From NCBI GenBank assembly GCA_002923335.1, contig BEHZ01000077.1:1-8497 (forward strand): DNA of 8,497 nt, given 5' to 3'. Source of the DNA: a bacterium HR23 (GTDB lineage Bacteria; Chloroflexota; Dehalococcoidia; Lucifugimonadales; HRBIN23). Below, in pieces: positions 1-7,037 of the stretch; position 1 is the stretch's first letter, and each line of letters starts with the position of its first letter. Both the position numbers and the translations under genes were made by a program. Under the pieces are notes generated by a model. It was not told the DNA's origin. It ran no database searches and was given only the letters and a program-made list of their open reading frames with translations.

Positions 1-2
1 TG

Positions 3-320
3 TATGGCTTTGCCATTTCCGGGGACTCGGCCATCTACTCTACGGCGGTTACGGAGGAGGCCCGTCCAGCCCTTTTGGGCTCTACCATAGCCCTGCACAC
101 CTTCCTCGGGCTTCTGGCGGGGGTTGTGTCCCCTATCGCCGGGGGCAAGGTGCTGGATGTAGCCCCCGTCGGTTTCCGCTGGGGGTTTGCCTTTGGCCTG
201 GGAGGGGTGTCGGCTCTGGTGGGCATAGGAGCGATGCTGGCCTTGCAGGCGAGGAAAGCACGGCAGCCCGTGCCTTTGCCCGAAATGCTTCTGCCTCAAA
301 ACCCCCCGGAGACGAGGTAG
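3..320 (+). CDS. MFS transporter, C-terminal fragment (5' end outside window)
   Basis: This open frame enters from the left edge and ends with TAG at 318-320, giving about 105 C-terminal residues. It begins in a small-residue helix (GFAISGDSAIYSTAVTEE) followed by a basic, Pro-containing cytoplasmic loop and then ALLGSTIALHTFLGLLAGVV. This arrangement is typical of the last third of major facilitator superfamily permeases. Two more hydrophobic helices are visible: one around FLGLLAGVVSPIAGG, and a final one in FRWGFAFGLGGVSALVGIGA that runs into a basic cytoplasmic tail (QARKARQPV). The substrate cannot be read from this fragment. The stop lies three bases before the HyuA start, so the two genes are very likely one operon and the transporter may import the HyuA substrate (inference). 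Membrane location is expected. Confidence 0.8.
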   Translation, partial: YGFAISGDSAIYSTAVTEEARPALLGSTIALHTFLGLLAGVVSPIAGGKVLDVAPVGFRWGFAFGLGGVSALVGIGAMLALQARKARQPVPLPEMLLPQNPPETR

Positions 321-323
321 GCG

Positions 324-2345
324 ATGCAGACCGTTATCGGCGTGGATATTGGAGGAACTTTTACCGACTTTGTGCTTCTGCGCGGGGAAGAGAGACGGGT
401 GCATAAAGTCCCCTCTACCCCCCACGACCCCGCCCTAGCGCTGGTGCAGGGCCTGCGGGAGATGGGGATTGTCCCGGGAGGGCCAGGGGTGCTGGTGGTG
501 CATGGCTCCACCGTGGCTACCAACGCCCTGCTGGAGCGGAAGGGGGCGTTGACCGCCTTCCTGACCACCGCTGGCTTTGAAGATATGCTGGAGATCGGGC
601 GGCAGAACCGCCCCTCCCTCTATGACCTTACACAGGAGCGCCCCGCGCCCTTGGTGCCCCGTCATTTACGGTTCGGTGTGCGGGAGCGGCTGGACTATCA
701 GGGCAAGCCCATTTTGGTGTTGACACCCGAGGAGGCCCGGGCGGTGGCGGAGCGGGTGAAGGCCAGCGGTGTGGAAGCGGTGGCCATTTCCCTCCTCTTC
801 TCTTTCCTGAACCCCGCCCACGAAATGCTCCTGAAGGATGCCTTACAATCCGTTGCCCCCCACCTCTTCCTCTCTGTGTCCAGCGAGGTGTTGCCCGAGT
901 ATAGGGAGTATGAGCGGAGTAGCACCGTTACGGTGAACAGTTACGTGGGGCCGAAGATGGCCGGCTACCTTCGGCGCCTCGGGGAGGTGCTGGGGAGGGG
1001 CCTGCGCATAATGCAGAGCAACGGGGGAAGCATCGGAGCGGAGGCGGCGGCGACACTGCCGGTGCGCACCATTCTCAGTGGGCCGGCGGGGGGAGTCGTG
1101 GGGGCCTTCGCCGTGGCCTCGGTGGCAGGCTTCCCCCAGGTGATCACCCTGGATATGGGAGGCACCTCCACCGATGTATCCCTGTGTCCGGGGCGCATCC
1201 AGGAGAGCACTTCTTCTACTATCAGTGGGGTGCCGATTGCGGTGCCTCTCATAGACATCCACACCGTGGGGGCAGGGGGAGGCTCCATCGCCTACCGGGA
1301 TGAAGGGGGTGCTCTGCGGGTGGGGCCGGAGTCGGTGGGCGCTGACCCCGGCCCGGCTTGCTACGGAAAGGGCGACCAGGTGGCCGTTACCGATGCCAAC
1401 CTCTATCTGGGTCGGCTGGACCCCCGCTGGTTCCTCGGGGGGCGGATGGTCCTGGATGTGGAGCGCTCCCGCTGGGCGCTGGGCCGTTTGGCCAAGGAGT
1501 TGGGCACCGACCTCTTGGGGGCGTCGGCAGGGGTGGTGCGGGTGGTCAACGCCAACATGGAGCGGGCGGTAAGGGCCATCTCGCTGGAGCGAGGGTATGA
1601 CCCTCGCCAGTTTACCCTCCTTCCCTTCGGCGGGGCCGGCCCCCAGCACGCCTGCGAGTTGGCCCAGGAACTCCGCATCCCCCGGGTTCTGGTGCCGTTG
1701 TTTCCCGGCGCCCTCTCCGCCTACGGATGCGCCATAGCCGATGTTGTGAAGGACTTCTCCCGCACCTACCTGTGCCCTCTGGAGCACATCTCGGTGGAGG
1801 AGTTAGGTCGTCTCTTCGCCCAGATGGAGGAGCGGGGACGGCTGGATTTGCTGGATGAGGGGATTAGTCCGGAGCGCATTGTCTTCCAGCGCCTTCTGGA
1901 CCTGCGCTACATCGGCCAGTCCTACGAGTTGACGGTGCTCTGTCCACCCCTGGATGCCTCTTTATCGGTGGAGGCGGGACGGCGCTTCCACGAGGCCCAT
2001 GAACGGCGCTTCGGCTACTGCGACCCCCGTGCCCCGGTGGAGGTAGTGAACATCCGCCTGAAGGCCATTGGGCAGACGCCCAAGCCCGGTTGGGAGGTCC
2101 GTGGTGCCGAGCCTTTTCCGGCACCGCCCGAGACGGTGCTGGACAGGCGTCCCGTCGCTTTTGGGGGGCGCTGGCTGGAGACGCCTATCTATGGGCGGGA
2201 GCGCCTGCGCCCAGGGCACACCTTTGACGGGCCGGCGGTGATAGTGCAAATGGACGCCACGACCGTGGTGCCTCCAGGGTGGCGGGCACGAGTAGATGGG
2301 TATGGGAACCTGGTGGTGGAGTGGGGAGATCCAGCATCGCGATGA
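324..2345 (+). CDS. hyuA: Hydantoinase/5-oxoprolinase family protein, HyuA type (ATP-dependent)
   Basis: This is a complete 673-residue protein, about the usual length for HyuA. The family hydrolyses cyclic amides such as N-methylhydantoin or 5-oxoproline with ATP, usually together with HyuB; acetone and acetophenone carboxylase subunits are related. Visible landmarks are the N-terminal ASKHA-fold phosphate loop GVDIGGTFTD (6-15), HGSTVATNALLER from His60, LSGPAGGVVGA from Leu251, the second nucleotide-binding block LDMGGTSTD (276-284), HTVGAGGGSIAY (313-324), GADPGPACYG (339-348), PFGGAGPQHA (434-443), and a C-terminal beta-rich domain from about 500 ending in DGYGNLVVEW. No signal peptide or membrane helix is seen, so it is probably cytoplasmic. 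ATG at 324 is preceded by GAGG at 314-317. No hyuB follows; the next gene is on the other strand. The family is secure, but the exact substrate is unknown. Confidence 0.93.
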   Translation: MQTVIGVDIGGTFTDFVLLRGEERRVHKVPSTPHDPALALVQGLREMGIVPGGPGVLVVHGSTVATNALLERKGALTAFLTTAGFEDMLEIGRQNRPSLYDLTQERPAPLVPRHLRFGVRERLDYQGKPILVLTPEEARAVAERVKASGVEAVAISLLFSFLNPAHEMLLKDALQSVAPHLFLSVSSEVLPEYREYERSSTVTVNSYVGPKMAGYLRRLGEVLGRGLRIMQSNGGSIGAEAAATLPVRTILSGPAGGVVGAFAVASVAGFPQVITLDMGGTSTDVSLCPGRIQESTSSTISGVPIAVPLIDIHTVGAGGGSIAYRDEGGALRVGPESVGADPGPACYGKGDQVAVTDANLYLGRLDPRWFLGGRMVLDVERSRWALGRLAKELGTDLLGASAGVVRVVNANMERAVRAISLERGYDPRQFTLLPFGGAGPQHACELAQELRIPRVLVPLFPGALSAYGCAIADVVKDFSRTYLCPLEHISVEELGRLFAQMEERGRLDLLDEGISPERIVFQRLLDLRYIGQSYELTVLCPPLDASLSVEAGRRFHEAHERRFGYCDPRAPVEVVNIRLKAIGQTPKPGWEVRGAEPFPAPPETVLDRRPVAFGGRWLETPIYGRERLRPGHTFDGPAVIVQMDATTVVPPGWRARVDGYGNLVVEWGDPASR

Positions 2346-2380
2346 TGTCCTGTTCAGTAGGCTGTTTCAGTCAACTGATA

Positions 2381-4000
2381 TCATCTTTCCCCTTCTATCA
2401 TCAGCCCCCCACGACCCCGGGGGTCTCCTGCCCCGGTCAGGTGGCCATTGGCCTCCCGCACCGCGAGGTGCACTAAAGCGAAGAGGGGGTCGTAACTGAA
2501 GGCGCTTTTCACCGGCTTCAGCCCCCTGCGAGCCAGGAAGTCCTTCACACGGTAGTAAAGCCGTGCCTCCAGGTCCACCTGGGGGCCTTCGCAGTGTAGG
2601 CGAGGAGCAGAGACCGCTTCCACCGGGGTCATGTGGTAGTCCACCAGGTTCACGATGGTCTGAAGGACGCCCGTAAGGATGCGGGTGCCCCCGGGGGCGC
2701 TCACCACCGCCCAGGGGGCCTTGTCCTTCCAGAGGAAGATGGGGGCGATGCCGGTGATGCGTGCCTTGCCAGGGGCAATAGAGTTGGGGTGCCCCGGAAA
2801 GGGGTGAAAGGCCATCATGGCGTTGTTGAACATAAAGCCCAGCCCCTCCACCACCACGCCGGAAGCAGGGGTAGAGAGGGTGTGGGTAATGGCGACAGCG
2901 TTGCCCTCGTCGTCCATTGCGGAGACGGTGGTGGTGTGGGCCGGCTCGGCCACCGGCCCGCCGGGCACCTCAAAGGGGATGTTGCGCAGGACCTTCTCCC
3001 GCCACTGGCCGGCGTGCTCTTTGGAGAGGAAGAGGTCCACAGGAACCCGCTGGAAGTCGGGGTCGCCCAGGTAGAGGGCACGGTCTACAAAGGAGGCCTT
3101 CTGGGCCAGAGCCATCGCCCAGGCGTAGGTGGGGGAGCCGAAGGGGATGTCCCTTGGGTCAAACCCCTCCAGGATGTTCAGGATTTCCATCACCTGCACC
3201 GAGGAGGTGGGGGGTGGGGTGCCCGTGATGCGGATGCCCCGATAGGTGGATTCCACGGGCGGGAGCACCTTCACACGATAGGCCTTGAAGTCCTCCAGGG
3301 TGAGGAGGCCTCCGTTGCGGGCGAAGTCCTCGGTGATCTTCTGGGCAATCCAGCCTTCGTAGAAGACTTGGGGGCCGTGCTGGGCTATCTCCCGCAAGGT
3401 GTTGGCGTAGTCGGGGTTGCGGAAGTGTTCCCCCGCTTCGTAGGGGCGCCCGTCTTTGGTGAAGAGGCGGGCCGAGGCAGGGGTGGCGGTGAGGATCTCC
3501 GCCATAGAGAGAACGCCCTCTTGGGCTGGGGGACGACGCCACAGAGCGGCCAGTTCTCCGGGGATAAGGAAGCCCTCCTCGGCCAGGGCGATGGCAGGGG
3601 CGACCACCTGTTGCCAGGGGAGTTTGCCGAAGCGCCGGTGCAGTTCCCAGTAGCCGGCCAGGTTGCCGGGGACGGTAATCGCCTGGTAGCCCACCTCGTT
3701 GATATGCCCCTCCAGTTCCCACAGGTCAAAGCGGAGTCGGCGCTTGACTCTGGAGGCCCACATATCAGGGGTGGCCTTGAGGGGGGCACGCCCGCAGAAG
3801 TCCAGGGCCAGGTGCTGGCCTGTAGGGGCGTGATACACCAGGGCGACGCCCCACCCGCCCAGGGAGGTCATCTGGGGGTCCACCACCCCCTGGGCGAAGG
3901 CGACGGCGACCGCGGCGTCTATTGCGTTACCGCCCTCCTGAAAGATATGACGGGCGACCTCTACAGCCTCTACCTGTGGTGCCGAGACGACGCCCTTCAT
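2381..4000 (-). CDS. Gamma-glutamyltransferase-family Ntn hydrolase with divergent substrate pocket
   Basis: This 539-residue protein belongs to the GGT family, whose members self-cleave in front of a Thr that becomes the catalytic nucleophile. The N-terminal part shows the hallmark EGGNAIDAAVAVAFAQGVV and SLGGWG blocks. The processing site is HTTTVSAMD with predicted nucleophile Thr356, giving subunits of about 355 and 184 residues. Thr374 and the oxyanion-hole glycines in SAPGGTR (Gly437-Gly438) are also present. From a remembered E. coli GGT sequence, however, the gamma-glutamyl-binding residues appear replaced: R114 is Cys69 (with an Arg at 71), N411 is Ser376, Q430 is Ala394, D433 is Ala397, and S462/S463 are Thr416/Gly417. 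No signal peptide is visible, unlike periplasmic GGT, so it is probably cytoplasmic. ATG is supported by AGGAG at 4008-4012. It lies 63 bases after the cupin. Substrate is unknown; acylase or amidase activity is possible. Confidence 0.9.
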   Translation of the reverse strand: MKGVVSAPQVEAVEVARHIFQEGGNAIDAAVAVAFAQGVVDPQMTSLGGWGVALVYHAPTGQHLALDFCGRAPLKATPDMWASRVKRRLRFDLWELEGHINEVGYQAITVPGNLAGYWELHRRFGKLPWQQVVAPAIALAEEGFLIPGELAALWRRPPAQEGVLSMAEILTATPASARLFTKDGRPYEAGEHFRNPDYANTLREIAQHGPQVFYEGWIAQKITEDFARNGGLLTLEDFKAYRVKVLPPVESTYRGIRITGTPPPTSSVQVMEILNILEGFDPRDIPFGSPTYAWAMALAQKASFVDRALYLGDPDFQRVPVDLFLSKEHAGQWREKVLRNIPFEVPGGPVAEPAHTTTVSAMDDEGNAVAITHTLSTPASGVVVEGLGFMFNNAMMAFHPFPGHPNSIAPGKARITGIAPIFLWKDKAPWAVVSAPGGTRILTGVLQTIVNLVDYHMTPVEAVSAPRLHCEGPQVDLEARLYYRVKDFLARRGLKPVKSAFSYDPLFALVHLAVREANGHLTGAGDPRGRGGLMIEGER

Positions 4001-4012
4001 GGGGGGGCTCCT
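4001..4012 (-). promoter_or_regulatory. Ribosome-binding site of the GGT-like gene with C7 spacer
   Basis: Read on the minus strand, AGGAG (4012-4008) is followed by exactly seven C and then the ATG at 4000. The spacing of seven is near optimal and fixes the start. The spacer is a pure homopolymer, so a change in its length would change the SD-to-start distance without altering the protein. Confidence 0.7.
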
Positions 4013-4021
4013 ATCGGGCGG

Positions 4022-4050
4022 TATTTAGGGAAGCCCAATTCTGTAATCAA
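4022..4050 (-). promoter_or_regulatory. Possible internal promoter for the GGT-like gene
   Basis: In the AT-rich gap after the cupin stop, the minus strand reads TTGATT (4050-4045), 17 bases, then TAAATA (4027-4022). The -35 matches four of six consensus positions and the -10 only three. Transcription would start near 4015, giving a leader of about 15 bases. It is weak, but this gap is noticeably AT-rich against the GC-rich background. Confidence 0.25.
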
Positions 4051-4063
4051 AAGCCCGCCGGTC

Positions 4064-4414
4064 TTATACCAGTTGCCTCTGGGGGTCGGTGGTGGGGAAG
4101 ATAGCCAGGATGCGGGCAGGGGTGTTCCCCACATTTTTGAGCATGTGCCGGACTCCGGTGGGGGCCAGCACCGTGTGCCCTCCGCTGACCCGTTGCACCG
4201 CATCCCCCAGGGTCGCCTCTACCTGACCCTCCAAAATAACGATGGCCTCCTCGTGGGTGGGGTGGATGTGCAGGGGAATGAAGGCCCCGGGCGCAAGGGT
4301 AACCTCGTTCACCGTGAGGCGTTCTGCACCCACCTCTTTGCGCACCACTCCCTTGCTGGAGACCCCTGCATAGGGTTGCTGGATAGGGCTGTCGGCATGG
4401 CGCAGGATGGGCAT
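4064..4414 (-). CDS. Small single-domain cupin protein
   Basis: This is a 116-residue protein made of one cupin beta-barrel. Cupin motif 1 is visible as GAFIPLHIHPTHEEAIVILEG (residues 43-63) with metal ligands His49, His51 and Glu55 or Glu56. Motif 2 is GGHTVLAPTGVRHMLKN with the fourth ligand His90. All ligands are present, so a bound divalent metal is expected. Such stand-alone cupins may be isomerases, dioxygenases, lyases or ligand sensors, and the sequence alone does not tell which. ATG at 4414 is preceded by AAGGAG (4426-4421) with six bases of spacing. It lies 58 bases after the deacetylase stop and 63 bases before the GGT-like gene, with which it may share a transcript. No signal peptide is seen. 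The fold is secure; the function is not assigned. Confidence 0.88.
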   Translation of the reverse strand: MPILRHADSPIQQPYAGVSSKGVVRKEVGAERLTVNEVTLAPGAFIPLHIHPTHEEAIVILEGQVEATLGDAVQRVSGGHTVLAPTGVRHMLKNVGNTPARILAIFPTTDPQRQLV

Positions 4415-4440
4415 CGGCTTCTCCTTTCCAGGCTACGGGT

Positions 4441-4470
4441 ATTGTAATGCTCTCTGTCCACCAAGGGCAA
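4441..4470 (-). promoter_or_regulatory. Putative promoter for cupin and GGT-like gene
   Basis: In the deacetylase-cupin gap the minus strand reads TTGCCC (4470-4465; four of six matches to the -35 consensus), an 18-base spacer, then TACAAT (4446-4441; five of six matches to the -10). The predicted start is near 4434, about 20 bases before the cupin ATG, with the SD in between. If active, it would make the cupin and hydrolase a separate unit from ProRS and the deacetylase. Confidence 0.4.
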
Positions 4471-4472
4471 GC

Positions 4473-5312
4473 CTAGGGTTCCAGAACAGGGTCCCCTGCA
4501 TGTTCCTTGGTCCACATATCCGCCACATCCCGGCACCGCATAAAGGCCACGCCGGGGTAGGAGCGTATGTGGCGGATGAGGCGCTCCAGCAGGAGTAGGC
4601 GTCCCGGCCGGCCGATAACCTGGGGGTGCATGGTGAGGCAGAAGGCTCTCCCCCACCGATACGCCCCCTCAAAGCCCAATGTCCATGAGTTGAAGACTGC
4701 ATCGGGGCTTTGCATCGGCCCCCGAATGTTGGCCGAGGGCACGAAGGCAAAGTAGGGCACATCGTCCCATTCCCAGTGGACGGGTATCTCCACCAGGCGA
4801 CGCCCCTCCCCCGCCGAGACCCAATACGGGGCATCATCGCCCATAAGGCTGGAGTCGTAGAGGAACCCCCGGCTGGCCAGAAGCGGCAAGGAGCGCTCCG
4901 AGAGTTCCCACGAGGGGGAGCGGTAGCCCAGAGGGCGCTGGCCCGTGAGGCCCTCCAAGACGGCGATGCCCCGGTCCAGGACAGTGGTCTCCTCTTCCGG
5001 TGCGCATGTGGCGGGAGGCTCGTGCAAGTAGCCGTGGTGGGCTACCTCATGACCACGGCGCACAATCTCCTGCACCAGTGAGGGATGGGTCTCGGCGACG
5101 AAGCCGGGGATGAAGAAGGTGGCCGGGATGGCGAAGGTGTCCAGCAAGTCCAGGATGCGGGGGGTGGCCACCCGGGGGCCATATTCCTCCATGGACATCA
5201 GGGAGGGGTAGCGGGCGAAGTCCGGGTTGCGCCGAATCCAGGAGGACTTGCCGTCCACGTCAAAGGTGAGCATCACCACGCAGCGGATGTCGCCGGGCCA
5301 GATACCGAGCAT
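4473..5312 (-). CDS. Polysaccharide deacetylase family protein (NodB fold, PgdA/PuuE-like)
   Basis: This 279-residue protein has the metal-dependent carbohydrate esterase 4/NodB-type amidohydrolase motifs in order. Motif 1 is LTFDVDG (predicted base Asp18, metal ligand Asp20). Motif 2 is HEVAHHGYLHE (metal ligands His93 and His97). Motif 3 is GYRSPSW (Arg131). A DSS segment follows near 153, and the last motif is LTMHPQ with His229. The TFDVD form, rather than TFDDG, and the HHGYLHE block resemble Helicobacter PgdA and the PuuE/allantoinase-like branch rather than secreted chitin deacetylases. No signal peptide or membrane anchor is visible, so it is probably cytoplasmic and may act on a small N-acyl, formyl or cyclic amide substrate rather than cell-wall polymer (inference). 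The start is 12 bases after the ProRS stop, with AAAGGAGG in that gap, suggesting translational coupling. Confidence 0.88.
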   Translation of the reverse strand: MLGIWPGDIRCVVMLTFDVDGKSSWIRRNPDFARYPSLMSMEEYGPRVATPRILDLLDTFAIPATFFIPGFVAETHPSLVQEIVRRGHEVAHHGYLHEPPATCAPEEETTVLDRGIAVLEGLTGQRPLGYRSPSWELSERSLPLLASRGFLYDSSLMGDDAPYWVSAGEGRRLVEIPVHWEWDDVPYFAFVPSANIRGPMQSPDAVFNSWTLGFEGAYRWGRAFCLTMHPQVIGRPGRLLLLERLIRHIRSYPGVAFMRCRDVADMWTKEHAGDPVLEP

Positions 5313-5316
5313 AGGG

Positions 5317-5324
5317 CCTCCTTT
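5317..5324 (-). promoter_or_regulatory. Strong Shine-Dalgarno coupling ProRS to the deacetylase
   Basis: Directly after the ProRS TAG (5327-5325) the minus strand reads AAAGGAGG, four bases, then the deacetylase ATG (5312-5310). Stop, SD and start are packed so that ribosomes ending ProRS could restart on the next gene. It also rules in ATG 5312 as the start. Confidence 0.75.
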
Positions 5325-7025
5325 CTAAAGAGACTGCAGGAGAAGACGCACCTTTTCCGCCACCTCTGCCAGGGGCACCATTTCCCCTTGCAGGGCTTTA
5401 CGCCCCTTCACCTCCGCGCAGCCCTGCCGGAGAGTGCGGGGGCTGACCACCACCCGCACCGGTATGCCCAGCAGGTCGGCATCGTTGAACTTCACCCCTG
5501 CCGTTTCCAGACGGTCGTCGTAAAGCGTCTCCATTCCTGCCTGCAGAAGGGCACGATAGAGGGCGTCCGCCTGCTGGGCGACCTGGGGGTCGTCCAGGTT
5601 CAACCCCACGAGGCAGACCTGGAAGGGTGCAACGGAAGAGGGGAAGATTATCCCCGCCTCATTGTGGTTCTTCTCAATTACTGCCGACAATAGACGGCCC
5701 AGTCCGATGCCATAGCACCCCATAATGATGGGCTTCTGCTGGCCCTCCCTGTCCAGGTAGAAGGCCCCCAGGCGCTCGCTAAAGAAGGTGCCCAGTTTGA
5801 AGACGTGGCCCACCTCAATACCCCGCTCGGCGTGCAGAGGCGTTCCGCATCGTGGGCACCCGTGCCCTCCCTCTGCCAGGGCGATGTCGGCGATGGTGTC
5901 GGCGTGGAAATCCCGGGTGTAGTTGGCGTTTCTCAGGTGGTAGTGGGGGCGGTTGGCGCCCACCACGAAGTTGCCCCCCATCAGGATGGAATCGTCGGCC
6001 ACCACGGGGATGCCCTTCACACCGATGGGGGAGGCAGAGCCGGCCACCAGCCCCGCCTGGGCCACTTCGGCGTCGGTGGCCAGGCGGAGGTCGGTGGCCT
6101 TCAGCACCCGCTTCAGTTTCACCTCGTTCACCTGCAGGTCGCCCCGTATGGCCACAAAGACGATGCGCCCATCGGCGTTGTAGAAGACCGCCTTGAGGGT
6201 CTGGTGCCTGGGGATGCCCAGGTAGCCGGCCAGGTCCTCTATGGTCTTGATGCCGGGGGTATGCACCTCTTCCAGAGGCAGGGGATCGGGTTTGGGGACC
6301 GGGGGCTTGCGACTCCGCGCCCGCTCAGCGTTGGCTGCATAGCCACACGCTCTGCAGAGGAGGATGGTGTCCTCGCCCACAGGGGTGGGGAGGATGAACT
6401 CGTGGGAGTCCTTGCCTCCAATGGCCCCGCTGTCGGCCTCCACCATCACGGCGGGGACGCCACAGCGGTCAAAGATGTTGCGGTAAGCACGCACCATAGC
6501 CTGGTAGGACGCTTCCAGCCCCTCCTCGTCGGCGTCAAAACTGTAGGCGTCCTTCATCTCAAATTCCCGCACCCTGATGAGACCACCACGGGGGCGTGGC
6601 TCATCCCGGAACTTGGTCTGAATCTGGTAGAGGCTGATGGGGAGGTCGCGGTAACTGCGCACGAAGGCCCGCACCAGGAGGGTGATGACTTCCTCGTGGG
6701 TGGGGGCGAGCACCATATCCCGCTCACGCCGGTCCCTGAGACGGAAGAGGATGGGGCCGAAGGCCTCTGCCCTGCCAGTCTGTTGCCACAGGTCTAGGGG
6801 CTGAAGGGCGGGGAGTTTCACCTCCTGAGCGCCAGCGGCGCTCATCTCCTCCCGGATAATGGCTTCAATCTTGTGCAGGGAGCGCACTGCCAGGGGGGTA
6901 TAGGCGTAGACGCCGGAGGCGAAGGGGTAAATCATCCCCGCCTTTAGGAGGAGGCGGTGGCTAGGGGTCTCCGCTTCGGCGGGGTCGGTGCGGAGCGTCC
7001 GCCCAAACAACCGGGTGAAGCGCAT
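5325..7025 (-). CDS. proS: Prolyl-tRNA synthetase, bacterial type with INS editing domain
   Basis: Charges tRNA-Pro with proline in the cytoplasm. From ATG 7025 it is 566 residues, the usual length for the form carrying the inserted editing domain. The class II catalytic core shows APTHEE (about 107-112), motif 2 YQIQTKFRDEPRPRGG (about 133-148) continuing to FEMKDAYSF, and motif 3 GCYGIGLGRL (about 436-445). The INS domain lies between, about 222-408, with the GSASP loop and a Lys at 278 that matches the editing-site Lys of E. coli ProRS. It is bracketed by CRAC (Cys224, Cys227) and CPRC (Cys390, Cys393), a probable zinc ribbon. The anticodon-binding domain is C-terminal from about 468. A Met codon two positions upstream (7031) abuts the SD directly and is unlikely as start; 7025 has six-base spacing and gives the family-typical MRFTRLF start. 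It sits 91 bases after the CoA-transferase. Confidence 0.95.
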   Translation of the reverse strand: MRFTRLFGRTLRTDPAEAETPSHRLLLKAGMIYPFASGVYAYTPLAVRSLHKIEAIIREEMSAAGAQEVKLPALQPLDLWQQTGRAEAFGPILFRLRDRRERDMVLAPTHEEVITLLVRAFVRSYRDLPISLYQIQTKFRDEPRPRGGLIRVREFEMKDAYSFDADEEGLEASYQAMVRAYRNIFDRCGVPAVMVEADSGAIGGKDSHEFILPTPVGEDTILLCRACGYAANAERARSRKPPVPKPDPLPLEEVHTPGIKTIEDLAGYLGIPRHQTLKAVFYNADGRIVFVAIRGDLQVNEVKLKRVLKATDLRLATDAEVAQAGLVAGSASPIGVKGIPVVADDSILMGGNFVVGANRPHYHLRNANYTRDFHADTIADIALAEGGHGCPRCGTPLHAERGIEVGHVFKLGTFFSERLGAFYLDREGQQKPIIMGCYGIGLGRLLSAVIEKNHNEAGIIFPSSVAPFQVCLVGLNLDDPQVAQQADALYRALLQAGMETLYDDRLETAGVKFNDADLLGIPVRVVVSPRTLRQGCAEVKGRKALQGEMVPLAEVAEKVRLLLQSL

Positions 7026-7031
7026 GGGCAT

Positions 7032-7037
7032 CTCCTT
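7032..7037 (-). promoter_or_regulatory. proS: Shine-Dalgarno that decides the proS start
   Basis: The minus strand reads AAGGAG followed at once by ATG (7031), CCC and a second ATG (7025). Spacing is zero to the first ATG and six to the second, so the ribosome should use 7025. The protein then begins MRFTRLFGRTLR, as in related synthetases. Confidence 0.7.

Noticed and set aside
843..1787. 314-codon minus-strand frame inside hyuA
   Set aside because: Low-complexity, His/Pro/Gly-rich product overlapping conserved HyuA motifs; a shadow of hyuA.
2341..2385. Imperfect stem GATGAT/ATCATC with inner TCAGT/ACTGA, considered as bidirectional terminator
   Set aside because: Two short AT-containing helices with a seven-base bulge and no uninterrupted T-run; too weak to call.
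2413..2425. Perfect palindrome GACCCCGGGGGTC near the hyuA/GGT convergence, considered as terminator or operator
   Set aside because: It lies inside the GGT-like coding region (GDPRG segment), has only a one-base centre so cannot form a normal hairpin loop, and has no T-run.
2633..4447. 604-codon + strand open frame antisense to the GGT-like and cupin genes
   Set aside because: It is Gly/His/Val-rich with no recognisable domain and mirrors the codon bias of two well-supported minus-strand genes that have SDs and catalytic motifs. Long antisense frames are expected in GC-rich DNA.
5805..6797. 330-codon + strand frame antisense to proS
   Set aside because: Gly/Val/His-rich without motifs; it overlaps the conserved INS domain and motif 2 of ProRS.
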